The notes under the pieces: model-generated
Database searches by the model: none
Told to the model about the DNA's origin: nothing
The model's input: only the letters and a program-made list of their open reading frames with translations
Source of the DNA: an uncultured Marinoscillum sp.
GTDB taxonomy: Bacteria > Bacteroidota > Bacteroidia > Cytophagales > MED-G16
Length of the DNA: 64,000 nucleotides
Assembly (NCBI GenBank): GCA_902626505.1
Contig: CACOFQ010000003.1
Location: 57,708-121,707 of the forward strand
Direction of reading: 5' to 3'
Program-made: the position numbers and the translations under genes
In this document: positions 20,756 through 30,431 of the stretch, one piece after another
How positions within the stretch are numbered: position 1 is the stretch's first letter
Layout: every line of letters starts with the position of its first letter

Positions 20756-21163
20756 GATTTTTTGGCCAGAAGTCAAACTTATTTCAAACTTTTCTGACAC
20801 ATCATCAATATTTTCTTTAAAATCATTAAGTTTATTATTCACTTGCAAAAGGTCAATCCCTTCAAGATTTTCATGAGTTTTTTTATCCATAGGGTAATTA
20901 TCAAAAGAAAACTCGTTACTAAATTCTTTCATAAAATTCATCATTGACATTCTTGCAATATCAAGGTTTTTTACAGCCTCATTATCTTCCTCTATTCCAT
21001 CTATTTCAAGTAAGCTACTTTTAATATTTTTAATGTTTTTCATTTCAAGCATTAGCTCATCATGTTCTTTCATTATATCATCCAAAAGCTCTACATTGGA
21101 CAAATGAAGATCGTTATTATTAGAACAAGAAATTAAAAAAAATAATATATATATATACCTCAT
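20738..21163 (-). CDS. Small lipoprotein, unknown function
   Basis: A 141-residue predicted lipoprotein: signal peptide MRYIYILFFLISC with lipobox cysteine 13. The mature part is highly charged and helical with a heptad-like pattern (ELMLEMKNIKNIKSSLLEID) and may form a coiled coil. I do not recognise the family. It starts 2 nt after the stop of the upstream outer-membrane protein gene, so the two form an operon, and it converges on uppP-vanX with an 18-bp overlap. Confidence 0.75.
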   Translation of the reverse strand: MRYIYILFFLISCSNNNDLHLSNVELLDDIMKEHDELMLEMKNIKNIKSSLLEIDGIEEDNEAVKNLDIARMSMMNFMKEFSNEFSFDNYPMDKKTHENLEGIDLLQVNNKLNDFKENIDDVSEKFEISLTSGQKILDGID

Positions 21164-21165
21164 AA

Positions 21166-22560
21166 TTAATGATTTTTATGTCCACCTGGACTGTATTGTA
21201 AATTTAGAATAAAATCATTAAAATTTCCAACTTGGACACCGCTATAGCTCATATAACTTGGTAATGAATATTCAATAGAAACCCTAGTATTTTTAAAAAT
21301 ACCTTTTTTTATTGCAACATTTAAACCAAAAGAAGTATTTAGTAAAACACTTCCTGAATTATTATTATTATTGAGAATCATCAAGCTTTTATTTAGTGTA
21401 GAATCTTCTCCTTTTATTCTATTTTGATTAATATAATTCTGTCTTATACTTAAACTTATGAACTTTGAAAGTTTAATTCCTAACCAATAATTTAAATCAA
21501 ATAAATTACCATGAGCATAATCTCTAGGATTTTCACCAATATTAAATGAGTAGAGCGGTTGAAATCCACCAGAAATTTTGTTTAATTGAAAAAGGGATGT
21601 AAAACCAGTTAAAATAGAGAAATGACCAGATCCAAGTTGCATTGAATAAGGCATCATATTTAATTTATTTTTCTTTTGAATACTACCAACTGGAATAAGT
21701 AACCCAATATTTGAATGAAGCTTTATATTTTTTTTACTTATTATACTGTATAAAGATTGTAAATCAATATCTCCTATACCAGATGTAATTAATTTGCTTT
21801 TTGAACTTTCAAATGATTCATATATAGTTTCTTTCTTAATAAAATTAAATTTAGAATATAAAGTAATAGAATTGGATATTCCATACATAAATTCAAGAGA
21901 GTGAGAATTAATTTTCTGAGAGATAATATTTCTTAAATAGTATGTAAATATTCTATTTTTGTTATACTTAATATTATCATTATAACTTCCCTCTCCCTGG
22001 GAGAATAATAGTTTATAACCTATCATAATTCCCCCTTTACTGTGTACATGATCAGCATCAACTCCAGAGGGTGCATGTGAGTCAGGTCTGGATGAATCCC
22101 ACATTTTCATATTCATCTTCATAAAATGGTCTTTGATATCAATAAATTTACCATCTTCTCCAACTAATTCATTATTTGAAATTAAATTATCAACTAAGAA
22201 ATCAATTGATTTATTTACATCTTTAATATTAGATATAGAAAATTCAGCAACAACTTTATCATCATTGTTTTTTTCAATAATAAAACCTTTATAATTATCT
22301 ATCTGTAACTCGGTTGACCTTTTATATTTCCAGCCGAAGGATATAGAGATATAATATCTATTCTTACCAGAAAAGATTAAACCTCTATTTTCGATATTTC
22401 TTATAATTAAATTTCCTATCTGATTATCAGTAGCATCAAAGCCAGATGAAAAATCAATTTTATTAACGATATTAATTGATAACCCATTCTGATTATTTAT
22501 CCTTTGACATAGAATATCATTACATATTATGAAACAAAAAAAAAGCAAATATCTTTTCAT
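21166..22560 (-). CDS. Predicted outer-membrane beta-barrel protein with a His-rich motif
   Basis: A 464-residue protein with a signal peptide (MKRYLLFFCFIICNDILCQ), an N-terminal beta-rich domain to about residue 145, and then the motif DSHAPSGVDADHVHSKGGIMIGYK near 155-180. The rest alternates in a beta-barrel manner. The motif recalls uncharacterised outer-membrane proteins with a HAPxGVMGDHxH signature, often found near metal-resistance genes; that comparison is from memory. The clustered histidines suggest metal binding (inference). Operon partner of the small lipoprotein; together they split the uppP-truB run. Confidence 0.7.
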   Translation of the reverse strand: MKRYLLFFCFIICNDILCQRINNQNGLSINIVNKIDFSSGFDATDNQIGNLIIRNIENRGLIFSGKNRYYISISFGWKYKRSTELQIDNYKGFIIEKNNDDKVVAEFSISNIKDVNKSIDFLVDNLISNNELVGEDGKFIDIKDHFMKMNMKMWDSSRPDSHAPSGVDADHVHSKGGIMIGYKLLFSQGEGSYNDNIKYNKNRIFTYYLRNIISQKINSHSLEFMYGISNSITLYSKFNFIKKETIYESFESSKSKLITSGIGDIDLQSLYSIISKKNIKLHSNIGLLIPVGSIQKKNKLNMMPYSMQLGSGHFSILTGFTSLFQLNKISGGFQPLYSFNIGENPRDYAHGNLFDLNYWLGIKLSKFISLSIRQNYINQNRIKGEDSTLNKSLMILNNNNNSGSVLLNTSFGLNVAIKKGIFKNTRVSIEYSLPSYMSYSGVQVGNFNDFILNLQYSPGGHKNH

Positions 22561-22622
22561 ACAATTTATTCATTACTAAAATAAATCTTTTACTTTGTTG
22601 AAAAAAGTCATTTTCTCATCTT

Positions 22623-23315
22623 ATGAGCTTTTTAGAAAAATACAACGAAGGACAAACTTTATTAATTGATAAAGATCTTGAATGGACATCATTTGATGTT
22701 GTTAAAAAAATAAAATTTTTAATTAAATGTAAAAAAGTTGGTCATGCAGGAACATTAGATCCTTTAGCAACAGGTCTTCTAGTTTTATGTACTGGAAAAA
22801 ACACAAAAAAAATCAATGATATTCAAAATCAAAATAAGGAATACACTGGTGAATTTACTTTGGGAAAAACAACACCTTCTCATGACCTAGAAACAGAGTT
22901 CATTGAATCAAATGATTTAGATGATGTTACAGAAGAAAAAATTAATGATTTAAGAAAAAATTTTATTGGAGAACAATTCCAAAGACCCCCACGATTTTCT
23001 GCTGTTAAAGTTAAAGGTAAAAGAGCATATCAGTTTGCAAGAAAAAATGAGAATATAGAAATAAAAGAAAAAAAAATAAATATTCATGAATTTAAAATTT
23101 CTGAAATTAATTTACCAAACATTAGTTTTATGATATCGTGTACAAAGGGAACATATATTAGGTCTATAGCAAGAGATTTTGGAAAAGCATTAGGATGCGG
23201 AGCTGTTTTGACCAAGCTTAGAAGAACTAAAATTGGAGAATTTGACGTTAAAGATGCATTTAAAATAGACGATTTTGTTAATAAAATAAACAAAGAAAAG
23301 ATTGAAAATAGTTAA
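22623..23315 (+). CDS. truB: tRNA pseudouridine(55) synthase TruB
   Basis: Makes pseudouridine 55 in the T-loop of tRNAs. Catalytic aspartate 46 lies in HAGTLDPLATGLL. RPPRFSAVKVKGKRAY and GTYIRSIARDFG are further family motifs. The protein is 230 residues, the short form without a full C-terminal PUA domain that is common in Bacteroidota. It overlaps ribF by 14 nt. Confidence 0.95.
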   Translation: MSFLEKYNEGQTLLIDKDLEWTSFDVVKKIKFLIKCKKVGHAGTLDPLATGLLVLCTGKNTKKINDIQNQNKEYTGEFTLGKTTPSHDLETEFIESNDLDDVTEEKINDLRKNFIGEQFQRPPRFSAVKVKGKRAYQFARKNENIEIKEKKINIHEFKISEINLPNISFMISCTKGTYIRSIARDFGKALGCGAVLTKLRRTKIGEFDVKDAFKIDDFVNKINKEKIENS

Positions 23316-24246
23316 GGATAAATCCACATTAAATTATACAAAGTATTCTATAGCTACTATAGGATATTTTGATGGAATTCATCTTGGACACAAAAAAATA
23401 ATAAAGGAATTAGTAAATCAAGCAGAATTAAATGATGGAAAAAGTGTACTTATTACCTTTTGGCCACATCCAAAAATAGTTTTAAAAAAGGATACTAACA
23501 TACATTTTCTCCTTAGTAAGGAGGATAAGTATAAATTTCTTAAAAATGAGGGAATAGACATAATTTATTTAATTGAGTTTACAAAAGATTTTTCCAAAGT
23601 AAAAGCAGAAAAGTTCATTCAAGAATATCTTGTAAAAAGACTAAAAATTAATAAACTGATCATAGGTTACAATCATTGTTTTGGATATAATAGAGAGGGG
23701 AACTTTAATTATTTAGAAAAAAATAAAAATAAGTATGATTTTGATATTCAAGAAATTAAAAAGGAAGAAATAAATAATAATTTTGACATAAGTTCTTCAT
23801 CTATCAGAAAGGAAATTCTTGAAGGAAATTTGAAAAAAGCAAATATTATGCTTGGATATAATTTTTTTATAAAAGGCAAGGTAATAAAGGGTGATGGAAT
23901 AGGAAAAAAAATAGGATATCCAACTGCTAATATCTTATTACTAGATAAAGAAAAAATTATTCCAGGAAATGGCGTTTATGTCTGTAAAATATTTATTGAA
24001 AATAAATATTATGGGGGAATGCTCAATATTGGTTTTAGACCAACTGTAAATGGAAAAGAGAGGAGAATAGAAATACATATATTTGGGTTAAATTATGATC
24101 TTTATGATAAAATTTTAAAAATTATTTTAATTCATAAAATAAGAGATGAAATTAAGTTTACTACGTTAGATGAACTAAAAGTTCAATTAGGAAAAGATAA
24201 GATTAAATCAATTAAACTATTAGAAAATGAAAAAGTCAGAAATTAA
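23302..24246 (+). CDS. ribF: Bifunctional riboflavin kinase/FAD synthetase RibF
   Basis: Converts riboflavin to FMN and then FAD. The N-terminal adenylyltransferase has GYFDGIHLGHKKI and the ISSSSIRKEI motif. The C-terminal flavokinase has KKIGYPTANI and GMLNIGFRPTVNG. The start is TTG at 23302 (MKIVKDKSTLNY when read as Met): no in-frame ATG precedes the conserved GYFDG motif and the reading aligns with family starts. It overlaps truB by 14 nt and gldC by 20 nt. Confidence 0.93.
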   Translation: MKIVKDKSTLNYTKYSIATIGYFDGIHLGHKKIIKELVNQAELNDGKSVLITFWPHPKIVLKKDTNIHFLLSKEDKYKFLKNEGIDIIYLIEFTKDFSKVKAEKFIQEYLVKRLKINKLIIGYNHCFGYNREGNFNYLEKNKNKYDFDIQEIKKEEINNNFDISSSSIRKEILEGNLKKANIMLGYNFFIKGKVIKGDGIGKKIGYPTANILLLDKEKIIPGNGVYVCKIFIENKYYGGMLNIGFRPTVNGKERRIEIHIFGLNYDLYDKILKIILIHKIRDEIKFTTLDELKVQLGKDKIKSIKLLENEKVRN

Positions 24247-24559
24247 ATTTATTGTAACTCTTGATAAAGAAAACATACCTGAAAAAATTGAGTGGATGGC
24301 AGAGGATAGTTTAAATCCTGATTTATCTGACACCAAATCAATTAGTATATCATTATGGGATGAAAAGAAAAAAAATACACTTAGAATAGATTTATGGACT
24401 AAAGAAATGAATACTGATGATATGAAAAGATTTTATATCGATTGTTTAGGTGGACTTAGTCAGAGCATTCTCAACTCAACAGGAGACGAATTTATGTCAA
24501 AAGAGACAAATAAGCTATGTGATAAGCTTATTGAACATATTAAAAATAAGTCCAATTAA
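24227..24559 (+). CDS. gldC: Gliding motility protein GldC
   Basis: A 110-residue cytoplasmic protein with the GldC pattern: SEIKFIVTLDKENIPEKIEWMA, then LWTKEMNTDDMKRFYIDCL and MSKETNKLCDKLIEHIK. gldC is conserved in Bacteroidota, including many non-gliding strains; in Flavobacterium it supports gliding. Its presence alone does not show that this organism glides. Last gene of the truB-ribF-gldC unit. Confidence 0.9.
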   Translation: MKKSEIKFIVTLDKENIPEKIEWMAEDSLNPDLSDTKSISISLWDEKKKNTLRIDLWTKEMNTDDMKRFYIDCLGGLSQSILNSTGDEFMSKETNKLCDKLIEHIKNKSN

Positions 24560-24645
24560 TTCCCTTTAATAGCTAAATTTTGATTAATTTACTGAGTTGT
24601 TATAAGTATAACTAACTTGAATTTTAACATAAAACTATAAAGTGT

Positions 24646-27453
24646 ATGAATAATTTTGTTAAGAAATTAGTCTGCCTTTTCTTATTATTTTCCACGTTTA
24701 CATATCAATCATATTCTCAAAATATTTCTGTTTCAGGAAATGTTTCAGATGAAGATGGTGGATTAGTTGGTGTAAATATTTTAGTTAAAGGCAAAGTACT
24801 AGGAACTGTCTCTGATAGAGATGGTAATTTTAGTTTGAATGTTGCTGAATCATCTGCAACATTAGTTTTTTCAATTGTTGGATACCAGACGCAAGAGGTT
24901 AATGTTTCCTCTAATGTATCTGATCTAAAAGTTACTATGTCAGAATCAATTCTGCTTGGTAGCGAAGTAGTAGTATCTGCTTCAAGGGTTGAGCAAAGTA
25001 TCTTGGAAGCACCTGTTACAATTGAAAAGATGGATCTACTTGAAATCCAAAATACAGCAACTGCTGATTTTATGGATCAACTTGAGCACATTAAAGGTGT
25101 GAAAGTAAGTAGAGGAAGTCTAAACTTTGCAGCTGTTAATACAAGAGGATTTGCTACTGATGCGAATACAAGGTTCGTTCAGTTAGTTGATGGAATGGAC
25201 ACATCTGCTCCATTACTTAACTTCCCAACTGGAAATTTAGTTGGAATCAACCCTCTTGACCTAGAAAGTGTTGAGATTATACCAGGAGCTTCTTCTGCTC
25301 TATATGGTCCTAATGCTTTTAATGGTGTTATGTCAATGACTAGCAAGAGTCCTTTCGAATATCAGGGTTTATCTGCACAAGTAATGCAGGGTTACACAAC
25401 TTCTCATAGAGATGGTAATGAAAATAACGGGTATTCTAAATATAATTTAAGATACGCCAAAGCATTTAATGATAAGCTTGCTATTAAAGTAAACTTCTCT
25501 TATGATATGGCTACTGATTGGATCGCTAATGATTACGCAACTAATGTTGACGCATCAGGAAATGCATATGGAGATCTTGACATGAGAGGAGCACCAAATT
25601 TTAATGGTCTTAATCTACATGGAGACGAGACACAAGTTGCTGTTCCGGTTATGGCTGCTGCTTCTCTAGTTGGTAATTGGGTTTCCCTATTACCTGAACA
25701 AGTTTTAGACTTAAGAAGAACAGGTTTACCTGAAGAATTTTTACTTGATAATAATGATGCTAAAAATATGAAGTACGACGTTGGAATTAATTATAGACTT
25801 AATGACAATCTTGAGGCTTCATTAGTATACAGAAAAGGTGGAGGAAATACCATCTACACAGGAGCACAGAAATATGCTCTTAGAGATTTTGGACAGCAAT
25901 TTTTCAAACTTGGTTTAGAAAGTGATAAGCTTAAGTTTAAAATATATCAGTCTGTAACTGATGCTGGTAATTCTTATAATATAGGAGCACTCGGAGCGAT
26001 AATGAATGAAGTATTTAGTCCAAGTGCAGCATCATGGGCACCTACATATCTTCAAACTTATATTACTGCTATGCAAGGTTATGTTCCTGGAGTTCCTGCG
26101 GGAGATACTCATTTTGCACATGTCGTTGCTAGACAGCAAGCAGATGCAGGAATTCCTGCAGTAGGGTCTGCAGAGTGGATGGGAGTTAGAGATCAAGTCA
26201 TGAAAAATAGATTCCAGGATCCAAATGCACCAGGTGCAAGTTTTTATGATAACTCTAAACTTACACATGCTGATATCACATATGAGGCTGCTGACTGGTT
26301 GCTTGTTGGAGCCAATTATAGAAACTATGGTATTTTCACTGATGGAACTATCTTTAATGAAGATCCTGATGGTAACGGTGTTAACGAAAGAATACATATT
26401 GGAGAATTCGGTGCCTTTGCACAAGTAAACACTGAAGTATTTGATGGTTTTAGGTTTATTGGATCATTGAGATATGACAAAAACCAAAACTATGAAGGTC
26501 AGGTAACACCAAGGGTTGCAGCAGTTTATACATTTGCTGAAAAGCATAATTTAAGATTTAGTTATCAAACTGGTTTCAGAAGTCCTGATACACAGTCACA
26601 GTTTATATTCTTCCCTACTGGAACATCAACACTTCTTGGTACTGCAAAAGCTAATGCTGAGAGATATGGTGTTATGGAAGGTGGAGCTTGGACTAATGAA
26701 TCTTATCAAGCATTCCTACTTTCAGGAGGAACATTAGATCCTGCTACTGGAGATCCAATTGGTGGTAATTCGGCTTTACTTCAAGAAGCATATGTAGATT
26801 ATATTAAACCTGAGAAGTTATCTTCAATTGAAGTTGGTTACAAGGGTATAATAGGAGAAGCATTACTTGTTGATATGAATTACTATAATACTAATTATAC
26901 AGATTTCGAAGGTGGACAAAATGTTAATGCTAAATTTGCTTCTACTCATAAAGGACAAGCTATTCCAGCTGGATATACGTGGGCATTAAACAGTAATACT
27001 GATGCTGATGTAAGATCATGGGGATTTGGTCTTGGACTTACTGTTGATGTTGGATTGGGTTACAAATTAACTGGAAATTATAATTATAAAAATTTAGAGA
27101 TTGATGGATCAGATCCTTCAGAAAGTGATTTCATCTCTTATTTTAATACTCCAGAAAATATGTACTCTTTCACTTTCTCAAATAGAGAAGTATTCAAAAA
27201 CTTTGGTTTCTCAGCAAGTCTAAGATTCCAAGACGACTTCTTGTACGAAAGTACTTTCGCTAATATGATGATTCCTGCTTACGGAACTTTTGACGCTCAA
27301 GTAAATTATAAAATTGAGAGTCTGAAGACTATTGTTAAAGTTGGAGGAAACCATATTGGAATTGACAATAATGATTACAGATCTAGACCAGGTGGACCAT
27401 TTGTTGGAAAACTTTTCTACGTATCTCTAACCTTTGATGAATTTTTAAACTAA
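24646..27453 (+). CDS. TonB-dependent outer-membrane receptor with CarboxypepD_reg-like domain
   Basis: A 935-residue outer-membrane transporter. A signal peptide (ending YQSYSQ) is followed by a carboxypeptidase-regulatory-like domain (about 28-105: VSGNVSDEDGGLVGVNILVKG). The plug domain (about 110-230) contains NTRGFATDANTRFVQLVDGMD and IIPGASSALYGPNAFNGVM. The remainder is a 22-strand-type barrel ending VGKLFYVSLTFDEFLN. No SusD partner follows; the next gene, 6 nt after its stop, is an SGNH-hydrolase lipoprotein. This pairing suggests uptake of a lipid or ester-bearing substrate (inference). Confidence 0.93.
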   Translation: MNNFVKKLVCLFLLFSTFTYQSYSQNISVSGNVSDEDGGLVGVNILVKGKVLGTVSDRDGNFSLNVAESSATLVFSIVGYQTQEVNVSSNVSDLKVTMSESILLGSEVVVSASRVEQSILEAPVTIEKMDLLEIQNTATADFMDQLEHIKGVKVSRGSLNFAAVNTRGFATDANTRFVQLVDGMDTSAPLLNFPTGNLVGINPLDLESVEIIPGASSALYGPNAFNGVMSMTSKSPFEYQGLSAQVMQGYTTSHRDGNENNGYSKYNLRYAKAFNDKLAIKVNFSYDMATDWIANDYATNVDASGNAYGDLDMRGAPNFNGLNLHGDETQVAVPVMAAASLVGNWVSLLPEQVLDLRRTGLPEEFLLDNNDAKNMKYDVGINYRLNDNLEASLVYRKGGGNTIYTGAQKYALRDFGQQFFKLGLESDKLKFKIYQSVTDAGNSYNIGALGAIMNEVFSPSAASWAPTYLQTYITAMQGYVPGVPAGDTHFAHVVARQQADAGIPAVGSAEWMGVRDQVMKNRFQDPNAPGASFYDNSKLTHADITYEAADWLLVGANYRNYGIFTDGTIFNEDPDGNGVNERIHIGEFGAFAQVNTEVFDGFRFIGSLRYDKNQNYEGQVTPRVAAVYTFAEKHNLRFSYQTGFRSPDTQSQFIFFPTGTSTLLGTAKANAERYGVMEGGAWTNESYQAFLLSGGTLDPATGDPIGGNSALLQEAYVDYIKPEKLSSIEVGYKGIIGEALLVDMNYYNTNYTDFEGGQNVNAKFASTHKGQAIPAGYTWALNSNTDADVRSWGFGLGLTVDVGLGYKLTGNYNYKNLEIDGSDPSESDFISYFNTPENMYSFTFSNREVFKNFGFSASLRFQDDFLYESTFANMMIPAYGTFDAQVNYKIESLKTIVKVGGNHIGIDNNDYRSRPGGPFVGKLFYVSLTFDEFLN

Positions 27454-27459
27454 TAAATT

Positions 27460-29085
27460 ATGAAAAAGTTTAAATCAATATTTTTTATAGTTGCTCTTTC
27501 GCTAGTATTTTTTGCTTGTGAACAAGAGGTAACTGAACTGAAACCTAATGTTTATAGTCCTGCTGGAACCCCAAGTGGTAATAGCGGTAGTGCAGACTTT
27601 AGTAAGTTTGTTACAATAGGAGGTAGTTTTACGGCTGGTCTTATGGATGGTACATTGAACAATAGTGGTCAAATGTATTCTGTAGGTAAAATGATCAATA
27701 ACCAGTTACAATTAGCTGGGGGGTCTAGCACATTTAATCAACCTGATATAAATTCTGAAAACGGATATTTAGGACCAGGTCCTGATGGTGTTGCTGGTAC
27801 TTCAGATGATCAAGGTAAAACATTCTTGACACAAAGTGCATCAACTGGTGCAATTGGAATTAGTTTCTCTCAAGGTGATGCAGCTTCTGTTGCTACCCCT
27901 TACAGTGGAGACAAAGCTGCATTAAATAATTTTGCATTCCCTAATTCTGTTATGGGTATGTTTTTAACTGCAGCTGCTGGTGGACCAAATGTAGCTGCAA
28001 ATCCTGCATATAATGATTTTTTTGCTAGATTTGATGCTTCAGGTGCAACAGTATCTCCTCTTGGACAGTTTATTGGATCTGGAGGATCATTCTTTATGGC
28101 GTGGCTTGGATTTTCTGACTTTGTTGCCTACTCTGCAAGAGGAGGTGATGAGACTCAGGCGCCAAAACCTAATGCAACTGAATTAGCTGGATATTATCAA
28201 CAGGCTTTAGGAGGAATGTTAACTAGTAACACTGTATGGAAAGGTGTTGTAGGAACTGTTCCTGATATTTTAGCGCTTCCTTATTTTAACTTTATTGCTT
28301 CAGATGCAATACCATTAGATGCTGCTACTGCAACAGCTTTAAATACTCAGTTAGGTGGCGGATTTAATCAGTTAATTTCTGCTGCTGCTGCAAATAGTTT
28401 GGGTGTTGACGCTGCTGAAGCTGAACAAAGACAAATGGTATGGAAAGAAGGTCAGAATAATCTTTTAATAAATGATTCAAGTTTAACTGATTTATTTCCT
28501 GTATGGATGAACTTAGTTACGGCTGGTGTATTATCTGCTGATGATTTAAATGGAAACACTGTTCCAGATGCTATCGAACCATTAATGCCTTACAGATTTG
28601 CTAGAATGGCAACAGCAAATGATAAAGCTGTTTTAGCTGCGCAAGGTGTCCTTGGATTACCAAATACTGCACTAGGTGTTTCTCCTGCTCCAGTATGGGG
28701 TGTTTCTTGGCCATTAAGTGATGAGCATGTTTTAACTGCTACAGAGCTTGTAGAATTTGAAACTGCTAGAGCTACAGTTAATAATGCTATTACAACTGCT
28801 GTTGCTAGTTTAGGTAGTAACAGAGTAGCAGTTGCTAATTTTGAAGGATTCTTCCAAACATATGGAGGTGCTAGCCCATTCGTAATTAATAATTCAATTA
28901 TTACTTATGATTTTGCTCCACCAACCGGTATGTTTTCAACTGACGGTATACATCCAAATGCTAGAGGATATAGCCTTATTGCTAATAAGTTTATTGATGC
29001 TATCAATGAAAAATTTGGAGCAACTGTACCGCATGGTAACCCTGCAAGTTTTCCTGGTCCAGGATTTCCTGTAACAGTTGAATAG
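27460..29085 (+). CDS. SGNH/GDSL-type hydrolase lipoprotein
   Basis: A 541-residue lipoprotein (MKKFKSIFFIVALSLVFFAC, cysteine 20). SGNH block I reads TIGGSFTAGLMDG: the nucleophile serine is kept but the usual Asp or Asn before it is Gly. Block V, TDGIHPNARGYSLIA, provides the Asp-x-x-His pair. It is longer than classic SGNH enzymes because of inserts around 100-400 rich in Ala and Gly. It follows the TonB receptor and ends before a strong terminator, so the two form an operon. Likely an outer-membrane or surface esterase or lipase. Confidence 0.82.
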   Translation: MKKFKSIFFIVALSLVFFACEQEVTELKPNVYSPAGTPSGNSGSADFSKFVTIGGSFTAGLMDGTLNNSGQMYSVGKMINNQLQLAGGSSTFNQPDINSENGYLGPGPDGVAGTSDDQGKTFLTQSASTGAIGISFSQGDAASVATPYSGDKAALNNFAFPNSVMGMFLTAAAGGPNVAANPAYNDFFARFDASGATVSPLGQFIGSGGSFFMAWLGFSDFVAYSARGGDETQAPKPNATELAGYYQQALGGMLTSNTVWKGVVGTVPDILALPYFNFIASDAIPLDAATATALNTQLGGGFNQLISAAAANSLGVDAAEAEQRQMVWKEGQNNLLINDSSLTDLFPVWMNLVTAGVLSADDLNGNTVPDAIEPLMPYRFARMATANDKAVLAAQGVLGLPNTALGVSPAPVWGVSWPLSDEHVLTATELVEFETARATVNNAITTAVASLGSNRVAVANFEGFFQTYGGASPFVINNSIITYDFAPPTGMFSTDGIHPNARGYSLIANKFIDAINEKFGATVPHGNPASFPGPGFPVTVE

Positions 29086-29111
29086 ATTATTCAAATTTTA
29101 TAGTTAAAATT

Positions 29112-29142
29112 AAAGGCTAACATTTTGTTAGCCTTTTTTTTT
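29112..29142 (+). terminator. Rho-independent terminator after the receptor/SGNH operon
   Basis: Perfect stem AGGCTAAC (29114-29121) with GTTAGCCT (29127-29134) around a 5-nt loop, followed by nine T. Confidence 0.92.
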
Positions 29143-29157
29143 TAATAAATTGTAACT

Positions 29158-30414
29158 ATGTCAGTATCAAGAAGAGATTTTATTCATAAATCAATAGCGG
29201 CTGGAAGCTTGTTTCCTCTTTTCTCTATGGACTATAAAAAAAATAAAATTAATTTAAATGCAAAGTATAGAGATGAAAAATACTGGAATGATGTAGCAAA
29301 CATGTATCATCAAAATATTAATTTCATTAATCTAGAATCAGGATATTTTAGTCCATCTCCAGAAAGCGTCAAGAACTATTGGGTAGGTTTTGTTAATGAA
29401 ATTAATGAATCTCCATCCTACTACATGAGAACACGCCAGACAGAAATGCGTGAAAAAGTTAGAAATAAACTTGCTAATTATGCGGGTATTCAAAGTGATG
29501 AGCTTGTACTTACTAGAAATACAACTGAATCTATGAATATCATTATTCAGGGAATTAAACTTGATAAAGGTGACGAAATATTAAGAACAAACCTAGAATA
29601 TCCTAATATCATTCAAGCTCTTGATATGCGTGAAAGAAGATTCGGAACCAAGGTAAGAATAGTAGATGTCCCTATTCATCCAAAAAATCAACAAGAAATC
29701 GTAGATAAAGTTATTAGTGCAGTAAATAAAAAAACAAAAGTTATTCTTATATCACACATGGTCTTTCTAAACGGTCAAGTATTTCCTGTTAAAGAAGTTT
29801 GTGCAAAGGCTAGAGAGTTAGGATTAGAAACTATAGTAGATGGCGCACATTCATTTTCACATGTAGATATGGATATTTATGAGATAGGATGCGACTACTA
29901 TGCCTCAAGTCTTCATAAATGGCTTGGTGCGCCTCTTGGTAATGGGTTACTTTATGTCAAAAAAGGTAATGTTAACAGGCTATGGCCTCTTTATGGTGAT
30001 ACCGCATATGAAGATGATAACATTATGAAACTTGAACATCTAGGAACTAGACCATGTTCTGATCAAAATGGGATTATTCCTGCTATAGATTTTAATTTAG
30101 AAATTGGTAAAAAAGAGAAATCTAAAAGACTAAAGTTTCTTCAGATGCGTTGGGCAAGTGAACTTAAAGAGAATAAAAATATTATTTTAAACACACCTCT
30201 TGAAGAAGGACAATCATACGGTATAGCAAATGTTGGAGTTAAAAACTTACCACCATCAAAACTTGCAGATAAACTTTTTGATGACCATAATATCTTTACA
30301 GTTCCAATTGATGATGATCGAGGCATAAGAGGAGTAAGAGTTTCACCTAATCTCTACTCAACAGTAGAAGATATAGATAAATTTATTGAGGCAATGCTAA
30401 AAATAGCTGCTTAG
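29158..30414 (+). CDS. Tat-exported class V aminotransferase (isopenicillin-N-epimerase-like)
   Basis: A 418-residue fold-type I PLP enzyme. The PLP lysine is in SSLHKWLGAPLG and the PLP-holding aspartate in VDGAHSFSH; TRNTTESMN binds the phosphate. The N-terminus SVSRRDFIHKSIAAGSLFPLFS is a Tat signal, so the enzyme is predicted to be exported folded with its cofactor. The family includes cysteine desulfurase-like and isopenicillin-N-epimerase-like proteins. The substrate is unknown. It stands between the terminator and valS, 17 nt before the valS ATG. Confidence 0.85.
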   Translation: MSVSRRDFIHKSIAAGSLFPLFSMDYKKNKINLNAKYRDEKYWNDVANMYHQNINFINLESGYFSPSPESVKNYWVGFVNEINESPSYYMRTRQTEMREKVRNKLANYAGIQSDELVLTRNTTESMNIIIQGIKLDKGDEILRTNLEYPNIIQALDMRERRFGTKVRIVDVPIHPKNQQEIVDKVISAVNKKTKVILISHMVFLNGQVFPVKEVCAKARELGLETIVDGAHSFSHVDMDIYEIGCDYYASSLHKWLGAPLGNGLLYVKKGNVNRLWPLYGDTAYEDDNIMKLEHLGTRPCSDQNGIIPAIDFNLEIGKKEKSKRLKFLQMRWASELKENKNIILNTPLEEGQSYGIANVGVKNLPPSKLADKLFDDHNIFTVPIDDDRGIRGVRVSPNLYSTVEDIDKFIEAMLKIAA

Positions 30415-30431
30415 ACTTATTAATTTTGTTT

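Noticed and set aside
26032..26424. Minus-strand open frame inside the TonB receptor gene
   Set aside because: Antisense to the barrel coding region; the composition is that of a shadow frame and no start signals are visible.
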